Source of the DNA: Cricetomys ansorgei
Lineage: Eukaryota > Chordata > Mammalia > Rodentia > Nesomyidae
Length of the DNA: 64,000 nt
NCBI GenBank assembly: GCA_026225945.1
Contig: JAMJFZ010001264.1
Location: 3,066,501 to 3,130,500, forward strand
Direction: 5' to 3'
In this document: positions 33,965-44,045 of the stretch, one piece after another
How positions within the stretch are numbered: the stretch's first letter is position 1
Layout of the letters: each line of letters begins with the position of its first letter
Notes under the pieces: model-generated
What the model was told of the DNA's origin: nothing
The model's database searches: none
What the model saw: the letters and a program-made list of their open reading frames with translations, nothing else
Program-made: the position numbers and the translations under genes

Positions 33965-34250
33965 CTGGGGCTGGAGAAATGGCTGAGGGGATAAAGCACT
34001 TGCTGCAAGATCCTGGTGCCTTGAGTCCCCAGAACGTATGTAAAAGCCAGGCACAGTAGCACAGCCTTGTGTATTCCTAGTGCTGATCACCCCCCACTGG
34101 AGAAGGGAGGCTGAGGCAGGGACTGCTGGAAGCTTGGTGGCCTGCTAGGCTGGAGTGTACAGCAGCAAACAAGGGACTCTGTCTCAAACCAGGTGGGAGT
34201 GAGGACCAATCCTGAGGTTGTCCTCTAACATACACACACATATACACACA
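33965..34250 (+). repeat. B4/RSINE-like composite SINE
   Basis: GGGGCTGGAGAAATGGCTGAGGGGATAAAGCACTTGCTGC head, a B1-like middle (AGGCACAGTAGCACAGCC) and a CA-rich tail. Confidence 0.7.
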
Positions 34251-34389
34251 TATCATTTCTGCTCAAACTAATAAACATGCTTAACATTTCCTATCAGAAT
34301 CCTGGTAAAAAAAAATTTTGTCTATTTATACGATATTACCCTAAAATGTATATGAAAAGACAAAAGGACTAGGATAACTAAACCAATGC

Positions 34390-34390
<1 letters not shown>

Positions 34391-34434
<44 letters not shown>
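34391..34434. repeat. (CA)n microsatellite
   Basis: About 22 uninterrupted CA units. Confidence 0.97.
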
Positions 34435-34497
34435 AGGTAGGAGGAATAAATCTAAATAACCTCAAGACTATATAGTTACAATAATCAAGATTATATA

Positions 34498-34606
34498 TAC
34501 TGGGCATGATGTCCTATGCCTATAATCCCAGCACTCAGGAGGATTCCTATATGATCAAGGCCAGCTTAGGCTACACAGTGAGTCCTTGCCTTAAAAAAAG
34601 AAAGAA
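34498..34606 (+). repeat. B1 SINE, truncated
   Basis: CTGGGCATGATGTCCTATGCCTATAATCCCAGCACTCAGGAGG, then GGCTACACAGTGAG. Confidence 0.8.
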
Positions 34607-34904
34607 AAATGTGTAAGATCAGGTTTGTTAGTGCACATATATAATGCCAGGTACCTGGAAGATTGTAACAGGAGGATTCCCTGAGGCCACTGGCTACAGG
34701 GGCTACAGTGTACTATACCGTGTCTGTCTGCACAGAGCATCAGTAGTAGGACCATACCTGTAAGTAGCTACTATACTCTGTTTTGAACAATATAGAAAGG
34801 CCCTGGGCTCTTTAAAAAATAGAAATAAGAATAGGAATATTCAAGACTAAAAATTATTCAAGTATATGAGATAGAAAGAAAACAAAGGGAATGTAAAAAA
34901 AGAA

Positions 34905-35042
34905 TTCCAACCAGACATGGTGGCACTTGCCAGCACTGGGGAGGGTAAAGCAGAATGACTATCGTGCCTTTCAGGCCAGCCTGGTCTACATAGTGAGTTC
35001 TAGGGCAGCCTGGCTACAATATGAAATCTTATCTCATGGAAA
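34905..35042 (+). repeat. B1 SINE
   Basis: AACCAGACATGGTGGCAC...CAGGCCAGCCTGGTCTACATAGTGAGTTCTAGGGCAGCC. Confidence 0.85.
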
Positions 35043-35407
35043 GTAACGTAAGAGAAAGGGGAATTATTAAGTCTGCATAGAAATTAAATTCTTAAGGATC
35101 TTCCTACACAGAGTGACTGTTTACAGGTGACTAATGTTCCCTACCATAGTTCAATACTCAGTAAAATATGAGCCAGCCAACAGCTGCAGGTGAATTCAGG
35201 TAAGCTACCTGACTATGAGATAGGCATCAATGGTATCTGGCATTCCCCCTTACCATCTTTCCTACAATGCTCCTAGAAAACACACTTTAGCCGAGCAAGA
35301 ATGTAAACCAAGATAGGAAACAAGATTTGAAATAAAGGGGATTTAGTGTAAATAGACAGGGAAGAAAAGTCCCAGGAACACAGCTGAGCAAGAGCCCTAG
35401 AGATGTG

Positions 35408-35729
35408 TAGCAGTCTGGGGTGGCTCACCAAAGAACACATGGAGGCATATACTTAGGTGCAAACCCTGCCAGACCTCAGCAGAGGGAACCAATATCATGG
35501 CAAGTGCCATGCTGGACAGCTGAACCCCGAGTGTCTCATCTCAGGGGTTTTTATTGATACCTAAGCTCTAGGTGTTCTATTTGATACCACGTGCAGATCA
35601 TGATGAATCAAACATCTTTTACATGAAGCCAACACCTGCAGACAATACAAATGCCAAGGCCTGGGCAGCCCTTTTCCCAACAGTGCACAAAGCAACCGTT
35701 TTAAACATAGCTAAAAATAAACTTCTGTA
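35408..35729 (-). mobile_element. Solo ERV LTR
   Basis: It is homologous over its length to the LTR at 24848-25165: TGTAGCAGT at the left end, GGTTTTTATTGATACC (polyA region on the minus strand) and AGCTAAAAATAAACTTCTG at the right. No internal region is attached, so it is a solo LTR. Confidence 0.75.
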
Positions 35730-36408
35730 TCAGAGATGAAACCTCCAAAGTTGTGTCGAAGAAAAAGATACAATAAAGCATTCATTTCATTTTACCATAT
35801 GGAAAACAACATTAAGTTGCTTTGCAGTGTTTCTTTTTCAGTATTAGAAAAAAGCTAATAATAGACCCACCATCAATTAAGAAAATGACAAAAATGAAAC
35901 CTTGATTGTCTCTGGAGGGGAAGAAGATTGTTCAAGAAAGGAAATGTAATCAGACCAGTGTCTCCCGAAGAAGCAGTCATCATAAATTATGGCAGGGCAT
36001 TTGATGGGCAAGTGGGAGGCAAGTAAGCACAATGGGACAAGAGTGCTTCCCATGTTCTGCAGCAGGAAACCACATGGGTAAGATTAATATTGAAAAAACA
36101 AAGAATAGCAACACAGTATGCTGTTTGGAAATGTGGAAGTCAATTCTCAGAAGACACAGTTAAAAGAGTTAAAGATGGCTTCATATGGGGTGCAGGACAG
36201 AGGGGGTGTGAGGAAAGAGGGAAGTCAAAGCTGTCTTGTGATGTGCCTGCATTGTGATGCAATTCAAATTAAAGTGGGAGCACTGCAAAATATAATTTTT
36301 TTTCAAAAGAAAACATTGTCTTCACACATGTACTTACAGATATATTGATGAAGAAAAATCATACAGGCTATGTTTGCTAGCCAGTAGACAATAACAAAAG
36401 AAAGTAAA

Positions 36409-36550
36409 GGGGCTGGAGGAGCAGCTCAGCTGCTGTGAACACCTGTTGTTCTTTCAGAGGAACTGAGTTCAATTCCCAGCACCCACATGGCAACTCACAA
36501 TCTCCTTTAACTCCAACTCCAGCCTCTGTGGGCACTGAGTGAGTGTGTGT
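36409..36550 (+). repeat. B2 SINE, shortened
   Basis: GGGGCTGGAGGAGCAGCTCAGCTGCTGTGAACACC, then GAGTTCAATTCCCAGCACCCACATGG. Confidence 0.85.
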
Positions 36551-36554
36551 GTGT

Positions 36555-36908
36555 CTTGACTTTCTATTCTTGTGATAAAACACCATGACTAAAAGCAACT
36601 TGGGGAAGAAAGGGCTTATTTCATCTTACAGTTTACAATCCTTCATGAAAGGGTCAAGGCAGGAACTCAAGCCAGGAATCTGAAAGCTGGAACTGAAGCA
36701 GAGGCCATGGAGGAGTGCTGTTTCCTGGCTTGCCCCCAGGCCTTGTTCAGCCTGCTTCCTTATACAGCCCAGGACTCACTGCCTAGTGTGTCATTGCCCA
36801 CAGTGTGCTGGACCTGCCATATCAAACATTAATCAACAAAATTGCCTACAAAAAGTCTAATTGGAGCATTTTCTCAGTTCCTTCTCTTCAGATGACCCTG
36901 GTTGACCC
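36555..36908 (-). mobile_element. Rodent MaLR-like LTR
   Basis: TTGACTTTCTATTCTTGTGATAAAACACCATGAC, GGCAGGAACTCAAGCCAGG, GAGGCCATGGAGGAGTGCTG and AATTGGAGCATTTTCTCAGTTCC. The copy at 59594-59970 is the same family in the opposite orientation. Confidence 0.6.
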
Positions 36909-37713
36909 CCCCAAAAAATAATTTTTTAAAAAGCATTATATTAAACTACTGTATGTACAAAAAATGTAAAATAAGTTGTTTTGAAAGAACATTGGCAGAC
37001 ATGCATATTGAAGTCAAATGCTTATGGCCAAAACAGCAGGAGAGGGAAAGTTACAGCCTTTTATTAATTTGACTGAAAACAAGACATTTAGAAGTTAAGT
37101 AATGTAATACATAAATCTAAATAAAGTAGAAAATAATGTACTTAAAAGCAGGCAAAAGGCAAAATACTTTAATAAGTCAAAGCTATTACAAGACAAAAAG
37201 AAAAAGCAGGCAAATCTTTGGCAAGGCTTGTAGGATTGGCAAACACATAGTGGTCAAGGGTTCTGGTCTGGAAAGTATTAAACTAGGTATGTAATGGTCA
37301 TCTCAGTCTCCTTTTTAACCAGTGCTTTAAGAATGGTTTGTCCTGGTGAATATAATATGCTAGGAGCATTTTCGAGGGCTTCTGGGGATATTTTCTTTGC
37401 TCTCAAAGGGCAAATCAAAAAGGAAGTTAATGCCTTCCTTTTTCTAGATACCAGGCTATAACATTTAGAAATGCTGTGTGTTCTTGTTAGCCCAAGGGCA
37501 GTACTCAGAGGTCTGCAGATAAAAGGACTCAGAATCGTGATGTAAGGAGACACTCTGTCTCTGGACTTTTTGTTATAGGAAATAATAGATTTCCTTATTG
37601 TTTAAGCCAATTTGAACCATGATATCCTGTTTTTCCCAACTAAAGTCATCCTGATAAAATACAGCCCAAAAGCTAAGAATGGGGGAAGGGTCCATGTGTA
37701 AGTATAAACACAA

Positions 37714-37718
<5 letters not shown>

Positions 37719-37763
<45 letters not shown>

Positions 37764-37862
37764 AAGAAGGAGGAGGAGGAGGAGGAGAAGAAGAAGAAGA
37801 AGAGAGGAGAGGAGAGGAAAAGTGAAGGGGAGGGAAGGGAAGGGAAAGGAAGGGAAGAGAAT
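37719..37862. repeat. (GA)n/(GGA)n/(GAA)n polypurine tract
   Basis: GA dinucleotides (about 20 units), then GGA, GAA and GGGAA blocks, all purine. Confidence 0.95.
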
Positions 37863-37949
37863 GTTGTATTTGGGCTCAGATTATAACTCAGTGCTTGCAG
37901 GAGACCGTGAGTGTGATCCTCAGGGCCACAAAATTTGGGACTATTATTG

Positions 37950-38178
37950 TTTGCAGGTGTTGGATTTATGTGGGGATGTTTGATTGGTCATGATCTGCAT
38001 CTACTACCAGTAAAACACCTGAGGAGTTCTGGATCAATAAAAACACCTGAACTCAGACATTTGAGGTTCCACTGTCCAGTATGGCACTAGCCAGGCAGGT
38101 GGTAGTCCCCTCTGCTGAGGTCTGACAGAGTTCACATACGTGAAAAATGCCTCTTTGTCTTCTGTGCTGAGCCTCCCC
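37950..38178 (+). mobile_element. ERV LTR fragment
   Basis: It matches the 24.8-kb LTR in plus orientation. GGAGTTCTGGATCAATAAAAACACCTGA contains the polyA region and CCCTCTGCTGAGGTCTG the U5 side. The 5' part with the TATA box is missing. Confidence 0.7.
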
Positions 38179-38286
38179 ACAGGTGCACCACTACACCTAG
38201 AATTCCAGAATTTGAGAAGTGGGGGTAGGAGGACTGGGCCATCTCCAGCTATGTATAGGGATTTAGAGGTCATCCTAGCTGTATGA

Positions 38287-38387
38287 AACCCTGACAGAGA
38301 GAGAGAGGGAGAAAGCTAGAAAGACAGAAAGGAAGGAAAGGAAAGAGGGGGAGAGAGGAGAGAAAGAGAGAGAAAGAAGAAAGAGCA
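38287..38387. repeat. GA-rich low-complexity tract
   Basis: Interrupted GA/GAAA/GGGA purine repeats. Confidence 0.85.
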
Positions 38388-38762
38388 TTTGGCTGCTTAC
38401 CAATTAATAAAATGTATGATTTTTCCAGGAAAATAGTACACCTTTTAAAAAATTGACTTCAAAAAAGGATAGAAAATTCTAATCAGACTAATAATGACGG
38501 GGAGGGGCTCAAGACTGAGGGACCAGAATCTGGTAAAGACAAATCCATTCCACAGATTAAGAAGGGAGAAAGTGGGGTAGGAAGGGGAAAGAGACAAACT
38601 CCCAAGTAAGGAATCCACCCCACCCCACAGTAGCTAGCCCTTGGGCTAGTCACCCGCCCATCAGACCTCACTTCCCAGCTCAGTTGCATTGGTGGTTATG
38701 TTTCCAGTACATGATTTCAAGGGAACAAAGTCAAGCCATAGTATTAAGAACATCAAATAATA

Positions 38763-38822
38763 CCTGGAACATGTAGCTCAGTGATAGAACACTTGACCAG
38801 CATGTAAGAATATCAAACAACC
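38763..38822 (+). repeat. ID SINE fragment
   Basis: CATGTAGCTCAGTGATAGAACACTTGACCAGCATG follows the ID head. Confidence 0.6.
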
Positions 38823-39289
38823 CAGAAACTATGAGAGGAAAGTTTTATTCATTAATTAATTCAACAATCCATTGCATATTCTGGTCTCTGGACTACATTA
38901 GTGACTAATGAAAACACTGGAGTACATGGAGCTTACACTTTAGCATATATGAGGATATATAAACAAGAAGATACATAATTACCTTCACTGTACCATGGAG
39001 AAAATAAAAACAAAGCAATAGCAATGGCCAGCAGAGGTCTTGCTAAAGAGGATGAGAAAGAACTCAGTAGATTTCATGGAGGCATGTAAGGGTTTTACTA
39101 AAAGGTACAATTCAAGAGAGTCCAGGCAACCATTGGGAATCCAAGAGCTTCTACATGCATTCTCCATGGTGTCAAATGACCTTATTCGTCCTGTGTGTGT
39201 TTAGACTGAACCACTAAGATCCATGCAACGTCTCTTGGTTATCAAGGAGTTCAAAGCAGAAATTCTGGAGAGGGTTTTTTATTATTACT

Positions 39290-39512
39290 ATTATTGTTAT
39301 TATTTATTTTATTTGTGTGTCTGTTGTTTGCACACATGGGAGGGTGCCTATGTGGGGATATGCAGATGTCGAAGCAAAACATCGGATGTCTTGGTCTATC
39401 TCTCTCTGCTTTGAGACGCGATCTCTCAATGAGCCTGAATCTCTAATCCTTTGAGACAGGATCTCTCAATGAAGCTGGAGCAAGGCTGACACCCAGCAAT
39501 CTCCAGCCATCC
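39290..39512 (-). repeat. B3/B4-like SINE, diverged
   Basis: A TTTATTTTATTTGTGTGTCTG tail side and GAGACAGGATCTCTCAATGA twice in tandem (39413-39432 and 39452-39471, the first with a substitution) suggest a composite SINE with a short internal duplication. Confidence 0.5.
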
Positions 39513-39788
39513 TCTTGATGAACAAAATAAGTGAATAATGTAATCATGTGTAAAGTATTGTCCCTTTATAAAAATTATAATGTTACAAATATATATACAA
39601 AAAAAAACCCATGTATACAAATGTACACAAAACCTTCAATTGCAGTTATTCATTTTGAGGGAGAGAGAGAGAACAGAATTAAAGGAAATGAGGCCCACAG
39701 AGAACTTCTGCTTTTTCTCTTTTATATCTCTGTGCTCTGAACTTTTGTGGTTCTAGCATGCTTAAATTTCTGCCTGAGTGATTTTGTG

Positions 39789-39790
<2 letters not shown>

Positions 39791-39853
<63 letters not shown>
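39791..39853. repeat. (AT)n microsatellite
   Basis: About 31 uninterrupted AT units. Confidence 0.97.
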
Positions 39854-39855
<2 letters not shown>

Positions 39856-39887
39856 AATGTGATCTGATTTTAAAAATACATGTACCA

Positions 39888-39972
39888 GCTTGGTAATGTG
39901 GCACATGCCTATAATCCCAGCAATTAGGAGGTGGAAGCAGGAGGATCAAGAGTTCAAGGTTATCCATCAGTT
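39888..39972 (+). repeat. B1-like SINE, left half
   Basis: GTGGCACATGCCTATAATCCCAGCAATTAGGAGG, then AGGAGGATCAAGAGTTCAAGG. Confidence 0.7.
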
Positions 39973-41055
39973 CCCATTGGCATTTATCTGAAGTTCGACA
40001 TCCTGAGAATTTGTGTTACAAAACAATGATTATTCTGCTTGTCATAGGAGAAGAGAGGAGGTTTTGGAAACAAGGTGACAAGTTTACTGGAAGAACAGTC
40101 AGTTTGAGGAGAGGGGCACTTGCTCTATATTCCAAATCACCACCTCCCCTCTCCTCTAACTCCTATTATTACCAGGCCAGGTGTAGGTAGTAGTCATGCT
40201 TGCAATCATGGATCTCTGAAGGCAGAGGCAGGAGGATTAAGAGTTTGAGGAAGATCTGTTAACTGAAGGGAGGCCACCATTTATGCAACTGTGAAGAAGC
40301 TGTCATCTGCGCTGAGACTGCTGTTTTAAGGCCACCCTCACTCCTGTAAGGAACCCCTCGCCCGTGTTCCTGTAAGTAAGCCCAATAAACTCATTGGTAC
40401 ACCAAACTAGACATGGGTATAATCAACGCTTTGCTTTGTCATAAGCACCCTACCCGAGATGCTTATGTGTCCCCAGGAAAAGTTAACCCGTCTCCCCAAG
40501 ATTCTTCTCACGAAGACCAACAAACCCCAGGGAGCTGTCTACACTCCAACCACTGCAGTCTTTAAAAAATAGAATAGTATTTTTACAGTATTTTACTATA
40601 AAAGTATTTACTATAAAAATTAACCTTTACAGAAAAATAAGAAAGAAGATTAAAATCCTTATTAATTCTCTCACCCTGAAGCATCACTTTTGACACATTG
40701 GTACAAGTCTATTTTATCATTGCTGAGATCATGTATCCTAACATAATTGTTCCCACGTAGCCTGTAATATAAGCAGTTCCCATGATGCTGCAGTCTCCTA
40801 ATAACAGTAAGCTGGTTAATTCTATTGGCTGTGTGATCTATGGAAGGAGAGTCTTGAGTTGGGAAGCGGTAAGTCATAAAAGTATTAGTACAGTCAACCA
40901 CTGGGGACTAGTATCGTAGTGTATGTTGGTTTCAGAATTCACATGGGTGATTCTGGATGTCCTCCTTAATGTCTACAGCATCCCCTTAACCAGGAGACAT
41001 TTGATCCTGGCCTCTCTAGTGGGCTTTTCCCAATCCCAAATCAAGACAAGGAAGA

Positions 41056-41142
41056 TTAAATTTTGTTCTGGTAATCAGGCTCTGGTTCTTCATCTGGAGC
41101 TTCAGGATGCTTGAGAAGCGAATAGGTGATTGTATTCTCAAC
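41056..41142 (-). CDS. FCGR2B: FCGR2B exon 8, ITIM and C terminus
   Basis: 87 nt in phase 0 to a TAA stop. It reads [20 protein letters not shown] and then [14 protein letters not shown] fits the (I/V/L/S)xYxx(L/V) ITIM. The acceptor is TTTCTCTAG. No canonical polyA hexamer was found in the first few hundred bases downstream. Confidence 0.95.
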   Translation of the reverse strand, partial: VENTITYSLLKHPEAPDEEPEPDYQNKI

Positions 41143-43969
41143 CTAGAGAAATCAGAAATGAGCCATGAAAGCTGCAGAGAGCTCAGGGAGAAAGCAGAGT
41201 AGCAAGGAGAGGGAAAATGTCATGGCTGGGCTCACTCACCTCAGTTTTGGCAGCTTCTTCGGGATCAGAATTGTCTGTGGATGAAAACAAGTGATCAGCT
41301 TGGGCACTGATGGAAAAGAGAGCCTGATGTTCTGTTATCAAGGCTGAAACACCAAAGCTCAAAGCGGAGCCAACACAAGTCTTGCCAACCCCAACCCAAG
41401 CCTTTGGGCCAAGCAGTGCAGCAGCGTTGTCTCCTTCCCAGACCATCTTGGAATCCAGCCTTCCCCACTGGCTGTGCTGGCAAAAAGAAACAAGTGTGTG
41501 TCACGTTTTTATCAGACAATTTCTGGACTTCCCTAGCAGCAGACCAGGCAGCTTTGGGGCTCTTGAAGATTGGAGAATGGAAAGTCTTAGATTGAGTGAA
41601 ATCAAGTCCAGATTTTTGCCTGCCACAGTCTGTAGTGAGAAAAACGAATGGCCATTTCTATACTGGACAAATGTAGTTTATTCTTGTTGAAGTGTTGAAG
41701 AACCAAGTACTCTATGTCATTTGAGAGAGGGGGAGGATGAGAGAGAGTGAGGAGAAAGACAGAGAGAGAGAGAGAGAGAGAGAGAGGAGAAAGAGAAGGG
41801 GGAAAAGGAAGAGAAAGGGAAGACGGGAAGATGAGAGAGAGAGAAGAAAGATGATAAATATCCCAAACACTACATTCTCTTATGCTTTTGCCCCAAGTCC
41901 CCTTTGCCAGCACAAAAAGCAGCCTCAGCATCTGTAAAGCAGCGTTTCTTAGGAAATGGGGCAAGAGGCTGAGACAATGCCACTAGTCTCCTCTCTCACT
42001 CCCCGGACACAAAGAGCCCTGTTTGCCATGCTCCAAATTCTGCCCCACAACACATTCAGAATTCCCCCTCATAATATACTTCTTAGCAAGCCCAGCAGCT
42101 AATTACGCCTTTGGGGGAAACCACCAGCTCCAGAGCAGGCTGCATAAATGCCCCGCGAAATGTGTTTATACCAGTATAGACAAAGCCAGACAAGGAGAGG
42201 AATCCAGTTGTGATTAGACACTTTTTGTACACCTAGTTTGATCCTAGATGCGGAGCCACATAGCCTGGCTGAAGGACACAAGGCTGAAGGACCTTGCTCA
42301 AGCACAGCTAAGTGAATGCTATTTTGCTCAAGCTCTCATATCTGTTGGCTCTGCTCTGAGTCATACTCCAGCCCTTCGGATACAGTCTCCTGCCTATTTC
42401 TGCTGTTGTGGAAGCCCCTGGAGCAGTGGTTCTCAACCTGTGGGTCGCAACCCCTTTGGGGGTTGAATGATCCTTTCACAGAGGTCACCTAAGACCATCC
42501 TGCATATCAGATATTTACATTACTGTTCATAACAGTAGCAAAATTACACTTATAAAGTGGCAACGAAAATAATTTTATGGCTTAGAGGTGGTGGTGGTCA
42601 CCACAACATGAGGAACTGTATTAAATTGTTGCAGCATTAGGAAAGTTGAAAACCACTGTTCGAGAGAAAATGCCACTTCCCTTTATGCTCTGTCTTTAAC
42701 TACAGTCAGGCAATTGCTAAAATACTCCCATTCCTTCTACATTCTTCCTCATGCATCAGGGTTAAAAGGTCATTGGCTTTCAAATCTCAGACCTGTAACA
42801 GTTCAGAGATCATCTAAACCACTCACCCACCCACCCATTTCTTCAGTGAAGCGTCTCCAACCCCATCATGGGGATAATCCATCCCAGATTCAACTCTATG
42901 ACAGAGAGCGAAAGTGTCAGGCCAAAGTTCGATAAATCAACAAAAGTGGGCCTTAGAGCCAAGGTGTCCCCACAGAGTGTAACCCACAAATAGCTCTAAT
43001 CCCCCAGGGTTTCCTCAACTCAGATCTCCTCTCAATAGAAGTTGAGCTGTACCATGTCCACCCCTACTCCTCTACAGGGACATGTTCCTGGAAAAAATCT
43101 GCAGGATTACCTCAGACCTCCTCTTTTCCTCTTAGACAACCCTACTCCTTAGTCCTCTTGCCCTCCATCATTCAGTGGCTAATGCTATCCTTAGTCAGCT
43201 CTACCACATCTCCCCAAAAAGATGCAAATGTCTCTGGAGTCCTGCTCTGGAAATGTCTCTAGAGTCCTTGTTTGTCTAGAAGTTTAGTCACAGTCCACCC
43301 TCTTTCTCTGAAATCGACGTTTCTTTTCTCAACTCTCATGAGATCCTCCTCAGATCCAAGAGTTAGACTCAGAACTGACCAAGAGATTTGAGTCCCAGCC
43401 ATCCTCCCGCTGCTCCTCCCTCACCTGCACTCCCACTGAACTCACACAAGCTGCTGCTTGCTGGCTCCAGTCCACATGGAGGCCCTGGGCTGACAGGCAC
43501 TGAGCCCCCGGAGGGCTCACTGTACTCACCCAGGTCCTCAGGATGGCTTTCTCCCATTTCCCTGTGATCAGGGTTTCCTGGGAGAGCTAGGAGGGGCATG
43601 TAGGAAGTTAGTAGGATTATGGGGTGAGTCCTGAGACCTCAGGATCAAAGACCAGGGTCAGAATAGAGTTAAAAGCAACACAGACCTTTCCTTCAACTGT
43701 TGTCACCTCTCTTCCCCACTTCCCAGCTCCCCTGCCCAGGAACCTCTCCAGCCTGTGGCGACTGCCCCAGAGGACTCCAAAGGATGTCCAAAAAACCAGT
43801 GCACTGAATCTCTCTTAGTATGATTCCTTTGCCTGGGTGTGATGGTGAACACCTTTAACCTCAGCACTCAGGAGACAGAGGCAAAGGGATCTTTGTGAGT
43901 TTGAGGCCAGCTTGGTCAACATAGTGAGTTCTAGACCAGCTAGGCTACACAGTGAGACCCTGCCTTAAG

Positions 43970-44045
<76 letters not shown>

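Larger units (their letters stand above)
17645..41055. other. FCRLA-FCGR2B intergenic interval (23.4 kb)
   Basis: No intact gene was recognised. It contains the inverted repeat pair, ERV remnants, MaLR-type LTRs and many SINEs, listed separately. The 1 kb next to FCRLA (17.65-18.3 kb) is unique and should include its promoter, but no TATA box was assigned. No FCGR3/FCGR4-like Ig exon was found. Confidence 0.75.
41143..43445. other. FCGR2B introns 6 and 7
   Basis: Apart from exon 7, the interval holds a GA-rich tract (41.75 kb), a hAT-type element (42.4 kb) and unique sequence. No further exon was recognised. Confidence 0.7.

Noticed and set aside
40267..40445. Sequence with CCCAATAAACTCATTGG, considered as another LTR end
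   Set aside because: It resembles an LTR polyA region, but no paired end or related copy was found in the window, so it is not called.
40671..40901. 76-codon minus-strand open frame just downstream of the FCGR2B stop, considered as an extra tail exon
   Set aside because: The ITIM exon ends in a clear TAA with a C terminus matching the family. This frame has no homology and lies in the presumed 3' UTR.
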